Shown: positions 5,417 to 14,421 of the stretch, in pieces
Numbering within the stretch: position 1 is the first letter of the stretch
Layout of the letters: each line of letters begins with the position of its first letter
Origin: Verrucomicrobiota bacterium
Lineage (GTDB): Bacteria > Verrucomicrobiota > Verrucomicrobiia > Opitutales > Opitutaceae
DNA length: 64,000 bases
Assembly (NCBI GenBank): GCA_023432225.1
Contig: JAEYUW010000045.1
Coordinates: 1 to 64,000 of the forward strand
Reading direction: 5' to 3'
Made by a program: the position numbers and the translations under genes
Notes under the pieces: generated by a model
Databases searched by the model: none
Told to the model about the DNA's origin: nothing
Seen by the model: only the letters and a program-made list of their open reading frames with translations

Positions 5417-7666
5417 TCAGGCGGCTTCGCCGTGGCCGCAGGTGCGCCGGAACCGCAGTTTAGCTTGGGCAATTTCGTGGGCACTGCGGCGCAGCTCCTT
5501 GGGCACGATCGGGACGAAATTGCTTTTCGCGGCGTAGTCGCGGGCGTGCCGCCGCGCGAGGCGGATCATCGCCTCGTGCGTCCGGTGGCCGAGGGGAAAG
5601 GGCGGACGGTAGTTGTCCTCCAGACGGACAAGGACGTATTTTTCGGTGACCGTCATGCTCGAATCGCGCAGGGCGTCGGCGGCTTGCGGGAGACCAATCG
5701 GCTGGCCGGAGAAAACGACCAAACTGGTCGCGACCAGATAGCGCATGTCGTGACTTCCGAGGCCTTGGGGAAAAATGTCGCCGCCATAGCAGCGCAGAAT
5801 TTTCTCCAGAAAATAACGGAGCTTGTTGTCCGTCATCGGCTGGCCATCGTAAGTGCAGAGATAAGCCGTGTCGGCGTGAGCCCCGCGGGCCATCCGCGCG
5901 CGATGGTAGGGGCGCAGGAAAACGTTCAGTTCGCGTGGCACGACGCCGACATATTCCGTGCACGCGTTGCGCGATTCGCGGTTTTTCGCGGGGCTCTCCA
6001 CGTAAAGGACGAACTCGCCATCGCGCTCGTTGATCTGGTGCCGCTCCAGACGCAGGCCATCCGAGATCCGAGGCGGCCGGTAGGCGCAGCGAGCCAAATA
6101 GGAGGCCACGACGGCCTCGTTCCACTTTTGCTCCGACTTGAGCTCGCCCTCGAGCTTGAGGCGGTCGAGCACGGCAAAGACGCCGGCCAAAGGCAGCGCA
6201 AACTTCGCGACGACCGGCCCCAACGCGGCGTGATGTTGCGTACGGCAAGGCGCCGTGTTCGCGCTACGGACGAGCTTGGTCAGATACCGCTCGGAAATCA
6301 GGCACTGAGCGCGGATGCGGTCGGCGGCGGATTCGCACGGTTTGCCCGCATTGATAAGGGCGTTTTCAGGCCAATGCGTCGGCATGCGCTGCACGGCGCC
6401 CGGGTTCATCGCCGCGACCTGCTCGGCGCGACGCCACAGCCAACCGTCGGGCTGGCTGGTCCAGCTGGCCAGGAGGGCGAGCCCCACTTTGTCGGCGTTG
6501 GCAATTTCGCCGGTCGGCGAGCCGCGACGATTCTGGCGCAACAGCAAATTCCCCTCGATCGCTTCCGGCAGGATCAGCGAGGTGAGGCCGATCTTGTCGC
6601 CCCACCCGAGGCCGCGCGTGCGGAGGTTTGGGGAGTCGGCCGGGAGACGCAGCGCGGCGAGACCATGAGCCGTTTCGCGGGAATAAGATTTCAGCGTATT
6701 TGGCGCAAACTTGCCGCGCGAGAAACGTTTTCCGGCGCGCGGCACGCCAACGCGGGTTGCGCTGTAGCCGACGAAGTCGCGGAGCTCAGCCTCGTGGGCG
6801 TCGAGGTAAGCGCGAAAATTCACGTCGCGGCGACGCGCAAAGAGATTCTGGGCGTCGATGCGATCACGCGCGCGCAAGTATTCGGAAAAAAGCTGAGGTT
6901 TGTTGAAGTGCTCGGCGATCGCCTGCACGACATGCGCCATTCGGCGGGCAGGCACATAGACTCCGTTTTCCCAATTTGAGACGGCGAGCTGCTTCAGCCC
7001 CAGGGAGTGAAAGATCGCCGCGAATTCGCTTTGAGTGAGCTCGCCACGAACTTCGCGCAACAAAATCCCAAACGCATTTTTGCGAACCGGCCCTTCAAAT
7101 GTGCTTTCGAGGTGCAAGTCATTCGGCTCGCCCGCGGAAATGGCGGCGTCACCGGTAATAAGGCCCGGAAGGTCGAGAATGGCCTCGACCTGGGCCGCAA
7201 TCGTCTCGGCGCGGCGCGCGATTTTTTCCAAGGCGCGATGCGAAGCCGGGGTGGCAAAGAATTCCAGCGTTTGCGACGGGGCCTCCAGGGCATGGTGCAG
7301 CAACTCGGCCAGCTCCGCCACGCACTCAGTGAGCGGCAGGGGGCGGCAATGCAGCGCGACGATCATTTTACATTGGCGGAAAAGTTCGATCCAGAATCCG
7401 TGAAAGGCGGATTGCATCGCGGGATGATGATCGTCTTCCGCCAGAAGCTGGCGCAGGACGCTCGGCGCATTGCGGGCGAGCTCGCGGATGGTGTCGAAAT
7501 TGACGACTTGCTCGGGCTGGAGCTTCGCGAACGTTGCCGCGGCCACTGCGTGGTAACGCGCGCCCAGCACGGTTTGAAGCCGGTGGGCGAGCTCCCCGAC
7601 GGTTGTGGGCACCGACGTGGGCTCAACCGCCGGCGCATTGACGATAGACTTGGACTGGGATTTCAT
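5417..7666 (-). CDS. Large HTH-tyrosine recombinase-like protein (749 aa), catalytically complete
   Basis: Residues about 20-170 form a helical N-terminal region. Residues about 197-255 match a Cro/C1-type helix-turn-helix (LLREVRGELTQSEFA...LAVSNWENG). Residues about 315-480 resemble a core-binding region. Residues about 520-690 carry the tyrosine recombinase signature: Arg533 in PPRISDG, Lys561 in SPAKNR, His639 and Arg642 in SHDMRYLVATSL, and Tyr677 in TVTEKYVLV. Such enzymes cut and rejoin DNA through a 3'-phosphotyrosine. Usual integrases are 300-450 residues, so an internal HTH and a 200-residue N-terminal extension are unusual. Two paralogues lie at 38-43 kb. The gene heads a minus-strand operon and stands directly upstream of a cassette-like repeat array, a possible substrate. 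The assignment rests on motifs read by eye. Confidence 0.75.
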   Translation of the reverse strand: MKSQSKSIVNAPAVEPTSVPTTVGELAHRLQTVLGARYHAVAAATFAKLQPEQVVNFDTIRELARNAPSVLRQLLAEDDHHPAMQSAFHGFWIELFRQCKMIVALHCRPLPLTECVAELAELLHHALEAPSQTLEFFATPASHRALEKIARRAETIAAQVEAILDLPGLITGDAAISAGEPNDLHLESTFEGPVRKNAFGILLREVRGELTQSEFAAIFHSLGLKQLAVSNWENGVYVPARRMAHVVQAIAEHFNKPQLFSEYLRARDRIDAQNLFARRRDVNFRAYLDAHEAELRDFVGYSATRVGVPRAGKRFSRGKFAPNTLKSYSRETAHGLAALRLPADSPNLRTRGLGWGDKIGLTSLILPEAIEGNLLLRQNRRGSPTGEIANADKVGLALLASWTSQPDGWLWRRAEQVAAMNPGAVQRMPTHWPENALINAGKPCESAADRIRAQCLISERYLTKLVRSANTAPCRTQHHAALGPVVAKFALPLAGVFAVLDRLKLEGELKSEQKWNEAVVASYLARCAYRPPRISDGLRLERHQINERDGEFVLYVESPAKNRESRNACTEYVGVVPRELNVFLRPYHRARMARGAHADTAYLCTYDGQPMTDNKLRYFLEKILRCYGGDIFPQGLGSHDMRYLVATSLVVFSGQPIGLPQAADALRDSSMTVTEKYVLVRLEDNYRPPFPLGHRTHEAMIRLARRHARDYAAKSNFVPIVPKELRRSAHEIAQAKLRFRRTCGHGEAA

Positions 7667-7713
7667 TTTTCTGGATTTGTGAAGGCGGTGAATTCCGCTT
7701 CTCCAGAAAGGAT

Positions 7714-7754
7714 GGGGTGAAAAATAGGCATTTCCCCGGACGCACCTTCACCCC
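7714..7754. promoter_or_regulatory. Inverted repeat in the divergent promoter region of the recombinase
   Basis: GGGGTGAA at 7714-7721 is matched by TTCACCCC at 7747-7754, a perfect 8-bp inverted repeat 48 bases upstream of the recombinase start and between the divergent genes. Because the recombinase has its own HTH, this could be an autoregulatory or recombination site. The 25-base spacer is long for a recombinase core. Confidence 0.35.
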
Positions 7755-7874
7755 GTTTTCACTCTACGACCGCGCATACTGGTCGCAAACAGGCCATGCT
7801 CGTTGTAACTCGAAAATCGGGAAAACTGTGCTTTTCCCTTTTAGGCCAACGGCGGCGGGGTCGATAAGGCAGAG

Positions 7875-8468
7875 GTGGCAAACCGTCCAAAAACCATGGC
7901 GACCCTTTACCGCGATGGTGCGAAAGAAGGCCCGGCTGCTTTTGGGGAGCACTGCCGAGAGTGGCTGAAGCAAGCCGCTGCGCATCGGATGGTTCGCCCG
8001 GCACTGTCTGAGCTACTGAGGGTCGAGCCGATGTTTACCTTCGCGCGGTGGCGCGATAATCAGGCTGCCGCCAAAGCGGCCGACAGCTGGGCCGGAGCTA
8101 TCGCCCGGTTACTGGCGGTGCTGGCCGGCATTCCCGAACCGGTCTGGGCGAGAAATGCCCTGCGACTCACCCGCACTCGTCACGAGGTTGGGTGCATCAA
8201 ATTGCCGAAGGTCCGCGCGAAACCGCCCAGACCCCTTCGCTATCGGAAGCCGCCGGGGGAATCGCGAGCGGCCGCGGACAGGCGGCGAGCTCAAGCCAAA
8301 GCGCAGGAAATTTTCCTGCAGCATGGGTTTTGTGGGCCTAGTAAGTTGTCGTTAAATTTGGCCGGTCGCGGTCGTCCTCGGGTTCGGCGGACGGCGGGGG
8401 AACGGCGGAAACTGCGCGCGGAGTACATGCGGCGATACCGTCATCGCCACCGCGTCTGTGACGCGTGA
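7875..8468 (+). CDS. Basic 197-aa protein divergent from the recombinase
   Basis: Divergently transcribed from the 749-aa recombinase. A GTG at 7875 or an ATG at 7896 (MATLYRDGAKEG) could start it; neither has a convincing ribosome-binding site. The protein is predominantly helical, with tryptophans spaced in the first half (EWLKQAA, FARWRDNQ, DSWAGA). Its very arginine-rich last 60 residues (RGRPRVRRTAGERRKLRAEY) suggest nucleic-acid binding. No family is recognised. The divergent position suggests a regulator or accessory factor of the recombinase module, which is inference only. Confidence 0.55.
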   Translation: MANRPKTMATLYRDGAKEGPAAFGEHCREWLKQAAAHRMVRPALSELLRVEPMFTFARWRDNQAAAKAADSWAGAIARLLAVLAGIPEPVWARNALRLTRTRHEVGCIKLPKVRAKPPRPLRYRKPPGESRAAADRRRAQAKAQEIFLQHGFCGPSKLSLNLAGRGRPRVRRTAGERRKLRAEYMRRYRHRHRVCDA

Positions 8469-9191
8469 CATCTCACTGCGCCACTTGCGCCGGCGCGGGA
8501 ACCGTGGTTTGCGCGGTCGTCAAAGGTGAATGGCACAGGGGCCCCGAGGGGCGGTGCGCGTTTAGGCGGGGGGGCGTGGTCGCGTAGATTATGAACCTAT
8601 ACCCCTGAAATCGTCTCATCGGCGGCGTGTAACGCGGGTGGAATCTGTCCGAACTCTGAGGAACCGGGTCCGCCCTGAAATAGGAGCGTTTTTCGGTGCG
8701 TGAAAACCGGGCCACTCTGGCGCGAAATCCGAGAAAAAGTTCGCGTGCCAAAAGTGGCTCCCTCCAGAGGGCGCCGCTTTGGTGTTCGCTGTACTATTTA
8801 ATCGGTCGTCGAGACCCAGTCCGGCGGCTTGCGCCGTGGCGGTTTAGGTTTGGCCTTGGGCAATCGGCTGTTGAACCGATAAACCTGCAGCTGAATTTTT
8901 TCGGCGCGGCGGATTTCTACGGCCCGCTCGATGGCAACGTCGTAGTCGCCGGACATCTATACATCGCCGGGCTGGCGTCCGACGGAATCCGGCAAAAGAG
9001 TTCCTTGCACGAGGAACGGCTCGCACGGCCCGGGCGCGTCGAAGCCGCCTTACGACATGGCGATTCCGACGAGCAGTCGGCGAAGGCGAACGTCGCAGCA
9101 GTTTCAGTGGCAGTTTTGGACGCCGATAAATCGGACTGTTTAATTCATTTTGAATTGAACACCGGAGCAATCACTGATGCCGTCGCATTAA
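8469..9191. other. Long region without a confidently called gene
   Basis: About 720 bases separate the basic protein from the exopolysaccharide regulator. Long open frames on both strands overlap each other and do not show convincing protein character. One short minus-strand ORF (8798-8956) is listed separately. The last 70 bases before 9192 are AT-richer (TTTAATTCATTTTGAATTG) and probably contain the promoter of the regulator gene. Confidence 0.4.
8798..8956 (-). CDS. Possible 52-aa basic protein
   Basis: An ATG at 8956, directly preceded by an in-frame TAG, opens a 52-residue frame: MSGDYDVAIERAVEIRRAEK, then a helix and a proline/lysine/arginine-rich tail ending PPDWVSTTD. Helix followed by a basic low-complexity tail is plausible for a small nucleic-acid-binding protein. 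No Shine-Dalgarno is evident and the opposite strand is also open, so confidence is low. Family unknown. Confidence 0.3.
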   Translation of the reverse strand: MSGDYDVAIERAVEIRRAEKIQLQVYRFNSRLPKAKPKPPRRKPPDWVSTTD

Positions 9192-9752
9192 ATGGCCCGT
9201 CCAACGACTGACACGCTCATCGGTGCCACCACCCCGTCCACTCACGGACTGGTGTTGGCGGCTGGACGCCCCGGCGAGGTGGTGGCGTTTGAAGCACAGG
9301 TGGTGGATTTCTTCGTTGATGCTGCGGAAATGCTCGGTGTGCCGAAGTCGGTCGCAGCTATCTACGGGATCGTGTTCGCGTCGCCGGTGCCGTTGAGCTT
9401 TGCCGAAATCGAGGCGCGGTTGGACATCAGCAAAGGCTCGATCAGCCAAGGGCTGCGCGTGCTAAGGGATGTGGGCGCGTTGAAGGAAGTCTCTTCTGAT
9501 GCGGACCGGGCCGAGTTGTTCGACCCTGACATGGAGATCCGTAAGCTCATCCAGCATTTCCTAGAGCAGCGGGTGCAACGGCAACTCAACGCGGGCCATG
9601 AGCAGCTCACGGTGCTGTCGCGCCTCGTGCCGGGCGGCCGCAGCCATGATGCCGGTCTGCTGCGCGCTCGTCTCAAGCATTTGCAGGGCTCGCACGAGAA
9701 AGCGCGCGCCCTGCTGCCTCTCATTCGGACCTTTTTGAAGCTCGGCGGCTGA
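9192..9752 (+). CDS. GbsR/MarR-like winged-helix transcriptional regulator
   Basis: The 186-residue protein has a winged-helix region at about 50-110. FVDAAEMLGVPKSVAAIYGI is followed by LSFAEIEARLDISKGSISQGL and RVLRDVGALKEV, the characteristic pattern of GbsR/MarR-type regulators, in which the ISKGSISQ segment is the recognition helix. The C-terminal helices probably dimerise. It lies 120 bases upstream of a flippase gene that begins a long same-strand exopolysaccharide cluster, so it most likely controls that cluster. The direction of control and the effector are unknown. Confidence 0.8.
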   Translation: MARPTTDTLIGATTPSTHGLVLAAGRPGEVVAFEAQVVDFFVDAAEMLGVPKSVAAIYGIVFASPVPLSFAEIEARLDISKGSISQGLRVLRDVGALKEVSSDADRAELFDPDMEIRKLIQHFLEQRVQRQLNAGHEQLTVLSRLVPGGRSHDAGLLRARLKHLQGSHEKARALLPLIRTFLKLGG

Positions 9753-9872
9753 ACCGCCGGGCCGGCCCTCATGGCCGCACCGACTAACTCACCGATGGCA
9801 CCAGTTGCTCGCAAGTCGCGAAGCGACAGGGCGAAGCCATGACTTTTCCCCCAGAATGAAGCACAACATAGC

Positions 9873-11429
9873 ATGGTCTTGAAGGAGTTATTGGTGAGCG
9901 CGATTCCTGCGTCATTCCTGCCATACTGGGAGAAAGTCTCGAGTTCTTCACTCGGATATCGATTTGCCCGGGGTGCGTTCTGGTCATTGCTTGGGTCGGT
10001 CACCGCACGGGGATTAAACTTTCTGGCCGGTGTGGCCGTGGCCCGAATCCTTGGGCGGCACGATTTCGGCCAGTTCGGGATGATCCAAAGCACGATCGGC
10101 ATGTTTGGCGTGCTGGCTGGTTTTGGCATGGGATTAACGGCGACCAAGCATGTCGCGGAATACCGATTTGCTGATCCTGCGAAGGCCGGTCGAATCATTG
10201 GGCTTTCCAATGCAATCGCGTGGATATCCGGCGGCATCATGACGGCGTTGCTGCTAGTTTGGGCCCCGTGGTTGGCAGTGCATACGCTGGCGTCACCTGC
10301 AATGGCAGAGCTGTTGCGGGCGGGCGCTCTTCTCTTGATTTTAGGAGGGGTCAATGGTGCGCAAACCGGTGCCCTGTCCGGCTTCGAAGCTTTCAAGACC
10401 ATCGCGCGAATCAATCTATGGATGGGCTTGGCTTCTTTCCCCATCACACTGGCGTTTGCGTGGAGCATGGGGGTTCTCGGTGCAGTCTGGGCTTCGGTCG
10501 TTTGTTTGGCTTTGAACTGCCTTTGGAACGGGATCGCGCTTCGTGAAGTGGCGCGGCGGGGCAACATTCCCATCTCCTACGGAAATATGCGCCAGGAATG
10601 GTCGGTCTTTTGGCATTTCAGCCTGCCCGCCGTGTGCACCGGTTTAATTTATACCCCGTCGACTTGGTTCGCCAACATGATCCTAGTCCATCAGCCGAGC
10701 GGATATGAACATTTGGGTGTGCTGAATGCCGTATATCGCATCCGCCAGCTGCCTGAGACGATCCTAAGCATGGTTTTGGCGCCGCTGCTGCCGGCACTCG
10801 CAGAACATTTTGGGAGAAAGGATATCAAGTCCTACAACCGTACCCTTTCACTGGGATTCATCATTTCCGCCCTGATCATCATCCCGGTCGCCCTGCTCCA
10901 AACAGCTTGGCCAACTCTCTCCCTGCTGCCTTTTGGACGGGAATACCTCGGCCACGAGTCATTGGTGCGGGTTGTCATGCTGCAGTCAGTCTTGACGGGG
11001 CTGAGTTATCCTTTCGGCAGCGTTCTGGCCAGCACGAATCGGATGTGGTTCGGGTTTATATACAATCTTGGTTACAGCTTGCTCTTGATCGCCCTGTCGT
11101 GGTGGCTTGTGCCTACTCACAAAGCTGTGGGCCTGGCCTTGGCGACGACAATGACTAACTGTGTCTCCACGATCATCTGTCTGGTCTACATCCGGATTCG
11201 AGAAAAGGGGTTCATTGTCGGAACGCCGATCATACACTACGGCATCCTAGTCCTGTTCTTCTACGGCCTGTGCTTTGCCGCGTCGCTAAGTGGCAATCAA
11301 TTTTTGGGGATAGCGTGCGGAGTCTTTACTGGTTCCGCCTTCTGTGTTCTCCTGATTGTCCAGTTTGTCCGTCGTCATGCACGGTCCAACGCCGAGCCCG
11401 TAGGCCACGGACCTGGCCTAAGCGGCTGA
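9873..11429 (+). CDS. Polysaccharide flippase (Wzx-like, MOP superfamily)
   Basis: This 518-residue integral membrane protein has about 12-14 hydrophobic segments. The first cytoplasmic/membrane unit, ARGAFWSLLGSVTARGLNFLAGVAVARILG, is typical of oligosaccharide flippases, and FGQFGMIQS follows as in Wzx/RfbX proteins. Such proteins move undecaprenyl-diphosphate-linked oligosaccharides across the inner membrane. It is the first structural gene of the exopolysaccharide cluster. The start at 9873 gives a short cytoplasmic N-terminus before the first helix. The glycan carried cannot be read from sequence. Confidence 0.85.
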   Translation: MVLKELLVSAIPASFLPYWEKVSSSSLGYRFARGAFWSLLGSVTARGLNFLAGVAVARILGRHDFGQFGMIQSTIGMFGVLAGFGMGLTATKHVAEYRFADPAKAGRIIGLSNAIAWISGGIMTALLLVWAPWLAVHTLASPAMAELLRAGALLLILGGVNGAQTGALSGFEAFKTIARINLWMGLASFPITLAFAWSMGVLGAVWASVVCLALNCLWNGIALREVARRGNIPISYGNMRQEWSVFWHFSLPAVCTGLIYTPSTWFANMILVHQPSGYEHLGVLNAVYRIRQLPETILSMVLAPLLPALAEHFGRKDIKSYNRTLSLGFIISALIIIPVALLQTAWPTLSLLPFGREYLGHESLVRVVMLQSVLTGLSYPFGSVLASTNRMWFGFIYNLGYSLLLIALSWWLVPTHKAVGLALATTMTNCVSTIICLVYIRIREKGFIVGTPIIHYGILVLFFYGLCFAASLSGNQFLGIACGVFTGSAFCVLLIVQFVRRHARSNAEPVGHGPGLSG

Positions 11430-11481
11430 TTGCAGTCTCAAGCCAGCCGCGACCATAACGGTTCAATCCCAAAGAAATATT

Positions 11482-12660
11482 ATGCTCATGAGCGTATCGC
11501 CGAACAAACCTGCCGCGAAGTCTTGCGCTTTCCCCGAACCGATATCGACATCCCTGAAGCGAAGCGGCTGTCGTTACGAATGCACGCTCATCTCACCACG
11601 ATTTCTCCCTCAGTTCGGGACGAGCACGAGACTGCTGAAATCCAGCCAAAGAGAGGCGGTGGCCGCTGTGATCGAACAGATGCAAGAAGGGGAATGGCAT
11701 TTTGAAGAGGTGCCATGCCCTTGCGGGGGTCATGAGTTCTTGGTGGTCGCGCTGCAGGACCGGTTCGGGATTCCGTCTCCGATCTCAATCTGTCGCCGCT
11801 GCGGCTTACTGCAATCCAACCCGAGACTGACAGAGCACGCCTACGTGGAGTTTTATACCCACTACTACCGGACGATATATATGGGGCTGGAGCCTGAAGG
11901 ACTGTTTCAGGAACAACGCCGTCGGGGGGGAGCGATTTTAAGGGCATTCCAAAAGCAAACGGGCAGTCGGCTGAAAACAGGAGCCATAGTGCTGGAGGTC
12001 GGCGCAGGCGCCGGGGGGATATTGAGTCTATTCGCCGAAGGAGGGTGCAAAGTCGCAGGCTGCGACTTCGATAATCGTTTCCTGGAATATGGCCGGGCCA
12101 ATGGGGTCACTTTATATGCTGGCAATTCCGATACGTTGCGAGAGCAAGCGCCCGCCGACGTTGTAATACTGTGCCATGTGTTGGAACACATGCTTGATCC
12201 GATCGGCGAGCTGCGGAAGATCGCCGCCTTGCTAAAGCCGGAGGGCGTCTTGTTTATCCAAGTGCCGGGGCTGGACTACGAGTTGTTTCGTTATCATCGG
12301 AATGGGCACCTATATCTGGATTTTCTGGATTATGCCCAGAGTGCCCACACTTATCATTTCACGCGTAGTACGCTAAGGTGGATGGTCAACCAGGCGGGAT
12401 TTTCCGATCTCTCCCTGAATTCGGAAGTGACCGGATTTTTTAAGGCGACTGGTTCGAATGCGGCGGGCGAGCTGCTCCCATACAGTGACACCAAATTCAG
12501 TGCGGACGCGAGCGCCCGGACCTTACGCCGGCTGCAGTGGATGGAATCGCGGCATCAACGCACCAGAAACATCGAAACCCTAGCTTGGCGGATCTGGCAA
12601 TGGGGCTCTGCGCGGCTCCTCCAGACCTTGGTGGCCGTCAAACACCGAATCGTCAAATAG
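11482..12660 (+). CDS. SAM-dependent methyltransferase with N-terminal zinc-ribbon-like motif
   Basis: Residues about 75-115 hold CPCGGHEF and CRRCGL, a Cys pair arrangement like the zinc-binding segment found in sugar C-methyltransferase relatives. A class I methyltransferase fold follows: VLEVGAGAGGILSLF (SAM motif I, about 170-185), CDFDNRFLEYG (acidic loop) and ADVVILCHVLEHMLDP (motif III-IV). The family methylates sugar or related small-molecule substrates, here probably a residue of the exopolysaccharide. The first 50 residues look weak and the true start may be further downstream. It precedes a glycosyltransferase gene by three bases. Confidence 0.75.
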   Translation: MLMSVSPNKPAAKSCAFPEPISTSLKRSGCRYECTLISPRFLPQFGTSTRLLKSSQREAVAAVIEQMQEGEWHFEEVPCPCGGHEFLVVALQDRFGIPSPISICRRCGLLQSNPRLTEHAYVEFYTHYYRTIYMGLEPEGLFQEQRRRGGAILRAFQKQTGSRLKTGAIVLEVGAGAGGILSLFAEGGCKVAGCDFDNRFLEYGRANGVTLYAGNSDTLREQAPADVVILCHVLEHMLDPIGELRKIAALLKPEGVLFIQVPGLDYELFRYHRNGHLYLDFLDYAQSAHTYHFTRSTLRWMVNQAGFSDLSLNSEVTGFFKATGSNAAGELLPYSDTKFSADASARTLRRLQWMESRHQRTRNIETLAWRIWQWGSARLLQTLVAVKHRIVK

Positions 12661-12663
12661 ATC

Positions 12664-13734
12664 GTGAGAATAGGGATAATCACGACGACGCTGGCGACTG
12701 GAGGCAGTGAGCAATGGGTTTTTCTCGTCGCCACCCAATTGCAAAAACGTGGACATGAAGTGCTGGTGATAGTGGAGCGTGCCCCGCTGACTCGCGCGGC
12801 TGAGCTGAGTCAGGCGGGGGTCCGCTTCTGCGCGCCGCAGGACGAAGCGATTATCGCCGGCTTCCAACCCGATTGGCTGCATGTCACCACGTATGACCGC
12901 CATGGGGAATGGGTCGCTTGGGCTAGGCGGCGGTGCCGTAACGTTGCCCTTATATACCATCATGTCCCGGCGTTTAGTTGGCGAGGGCTCATCGGATCAT
13001 GTAAGCATCCGGCGCGGGTTCTGTCTTACGTGAGGACCGCTTGGGGGTTTCAGAAAAAACTCCGTTTGTTTTTCGGGTGCGGGGAAACGGTCGCCGAGGG
13101 CATCCGCCGGGCTTATCCGTTGTTTCCTAGCCAACGGGTAGTCGCACTGCGGAATTCCATTTTGCTGCCGCCAAAAAACCGGCAGACTACCCTCGTCGGA
13201 GCCGCCAGGTTCATCCAAGTGGGCGGGCTGAACGAACGGAAGCGGCCTCGGATAGCGCTCGCGGCCTTTCAGCGGGTAGTGCGTGAATTCCCGCAGGCCA
13301 CGCTGACTTTTGTCGGAGACGGCGAGCAGCGGCGCGAGTTGGAGGCCGTGGTTGCGCGGCACCAGATCATCAATGTGATGTTTACTGGAGAGATCAGCGG
13401 GGCCGATGCGTTTTGGCTGGACCACAATATCGCGGTTCTGCCGAGCGCTCGCGAGGGACTGCCTTACGTTCTGCTGGAAGCAGCGGGCCGGGGGCTGCCG
13501 CTCATAGCCACTAACGTGGACGGCAACGTCGAGATATGCATCGACGGCGCAACAGGGTTCACCGTAGGACTCGATGACGTTGACGCACTCGAGCAGCGCA
13601 TGCGCCTGCTGGCGGGCGATGCAGAATTACGCTGCCGCTTGGGCGACGCTGCACGCGCCAGGGTGGGCGAGTTGTTCTCCCTTGATCAGGCAATCGCGAA
13701 ACTGGAGCAACTCTATGGCCACTTTCAGAGATAA
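12664..13734 (+). CDS. Glycosyltransferase family 4 (GT-B)
   Basis: Starting at GTG 12664, four bases after the previous stop, the 356-residue protein opens with IGIITTTLATGGSEQWVF, the N-terminal GT-B Rossmann strand with the GG(S)E loop. The second domain shows IQVGGLNERKRPRIAL, LTFVGDGEQRREL and a donor-binding segment SAREGLPYVLLEAAGRGLPLIAT, with the EGLPxxLLEA pattern of GT4. It transfers a sugar from a nucleotide donor to the growing lipid-linked repeat. The donor and linkage are unknown. It overlaps the next gene by 20 bases. Confidence 0.85.
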   Translation: MRIGIITTTLATGGSEQWVFLVATQLQKRGHEVLVIVERAPLTRAAELSQAGVRFCAPQDEAIIAGFQPDWLHVTTYDRHGEWVAWARRRCRNVALIYHHVPAFSWRGLIGSCKHPARVLSYVRTAWGFQKKLRLFFGCGETVAEGIRRAYPLFPSQRVVALRNSILLPPKNRQTTLVGAARFIQVGGLNERKRPRIALAAFQRVVREFPQATLTFVGDGEQRRELEAVVARHQIINVMFTGEISGADAFWLDHNIAVLPSAREGLPYVLLEAAGRGLPLIATNVDGNVEICIDGATGFTVGLDDVDALEQRMRLLAGDAELRCRLGDAARARVGELFSLDQAIAKLEQLYGHFQR

Positions 13735-14263
13735 ACTGCGCCCTTGGAAAATCGGCGCTATAATGTGCCTCAACAGGGCGGCGCTCAAGCTCCCTTCACA
13801 GACGATCCGCAAGCTTCTGCTGGTTGTCCAGGGTGCCCGGATCGGGCAAGGCACGGTCCTCTATGGCGGATCCGAGGTGTGGGTGCCGCTGAAACTCGAG
13901 ATTGGAGCCGGCAGCAGCATAGGGAACGACTGCATTCTGGACGCCCGCGGAGGGCTCAAGATCGGGCATGGAGTCAACCTTTCAACCGGCGTATGGATCT
14001 GGACGTCGGAGCATGACGTCAACAGCGAGGACTTCGCGGCAATTTCCGCCCCGGTCACAATAGAAGACCATGCCTGGCTGGGGGGGAGGACCATCATCAT
14101 GCCCGGCGTGGTGATTGGACGCGGGGCGGTGGTGGCCTCCGGGGCTGTGGTCACCAAATCGGTCGCGGAGTTCGAGATCGTCGGAGGAGTGCCCGCCAAA
14201 AAGATCGGTGTCAGGAAGACGGAACCGAAGTATGCGCTCACAGCCTGTTTCCCCTTTATCTGA
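13715..14263 (+). CDS. Left-handed beta-helix acyltransferase (WcaF/maltose O-acetyltransferase type)
   Basis: The ATG at 13715 lies within the end of the glycosyltransferase gene and gives 182 residues. Hexapeptide repeats (IGAGSSIGNDCILDARGGLKIG, VTIEDHAWLGGRTIIMPGVVIG, GAVVASGAVVTKSV) form the left-handed beta-helix of trimeric acetyltransferases. SEHDVN contains the catalytic-type histidine, and VGGVPAKKIG is the usual end of the domain. It probably acetylates a sugar of the polysaccharide. The longer open frame from 13574 is serine/tryptophan-rich out-of-frame sequence from the neighbouring gene. Confidence 0.85.
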   Translation: MATFRDKLRPWKIGAIMCLNRAALKLPSQTIRKLLLVVQGARIGQGTVLYGGSEVWVPLKLEIGAGSSIGNDCILDARGGLKIGHGVNLSTGVWIWTSEHDVNSEDFAAISAPVTIEDHAWLGGRTIIMPGVVIGRGAVVASGAVVTKSVAEFEIVGGVPAKKIGVRKTEPKYALTACFPFI

Positions 14264-14421
14264 GCATCGGGAGGGTGGCATGGTGCAACGGCAGGGCACT
14301 GCGCAGCGGCGAGATCCGCGGAGAGAGTCCGTGTTGTCCCGATGGTGGCACGCACGTCGGAGTAAACGGAGAGTAAGTGATTGCGGTCTTCTGCTAGTCA
14401 CCCGAAAACGCTACGCGAATC

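Noticed and set aside
5432..6979. 515-aa plus-strand frame opposite the 749-aa recombinase
   Set aside because: Antisense shadow; the minus-strand frame carries HTH and catalytic motifs conserved in two paralogues.
8473..8751. 92-aa minus-strand frame after the basic 197-aa gene
   Set aside because: No motif, no ribosome-binding site, low-complexity end; probably non-coding.
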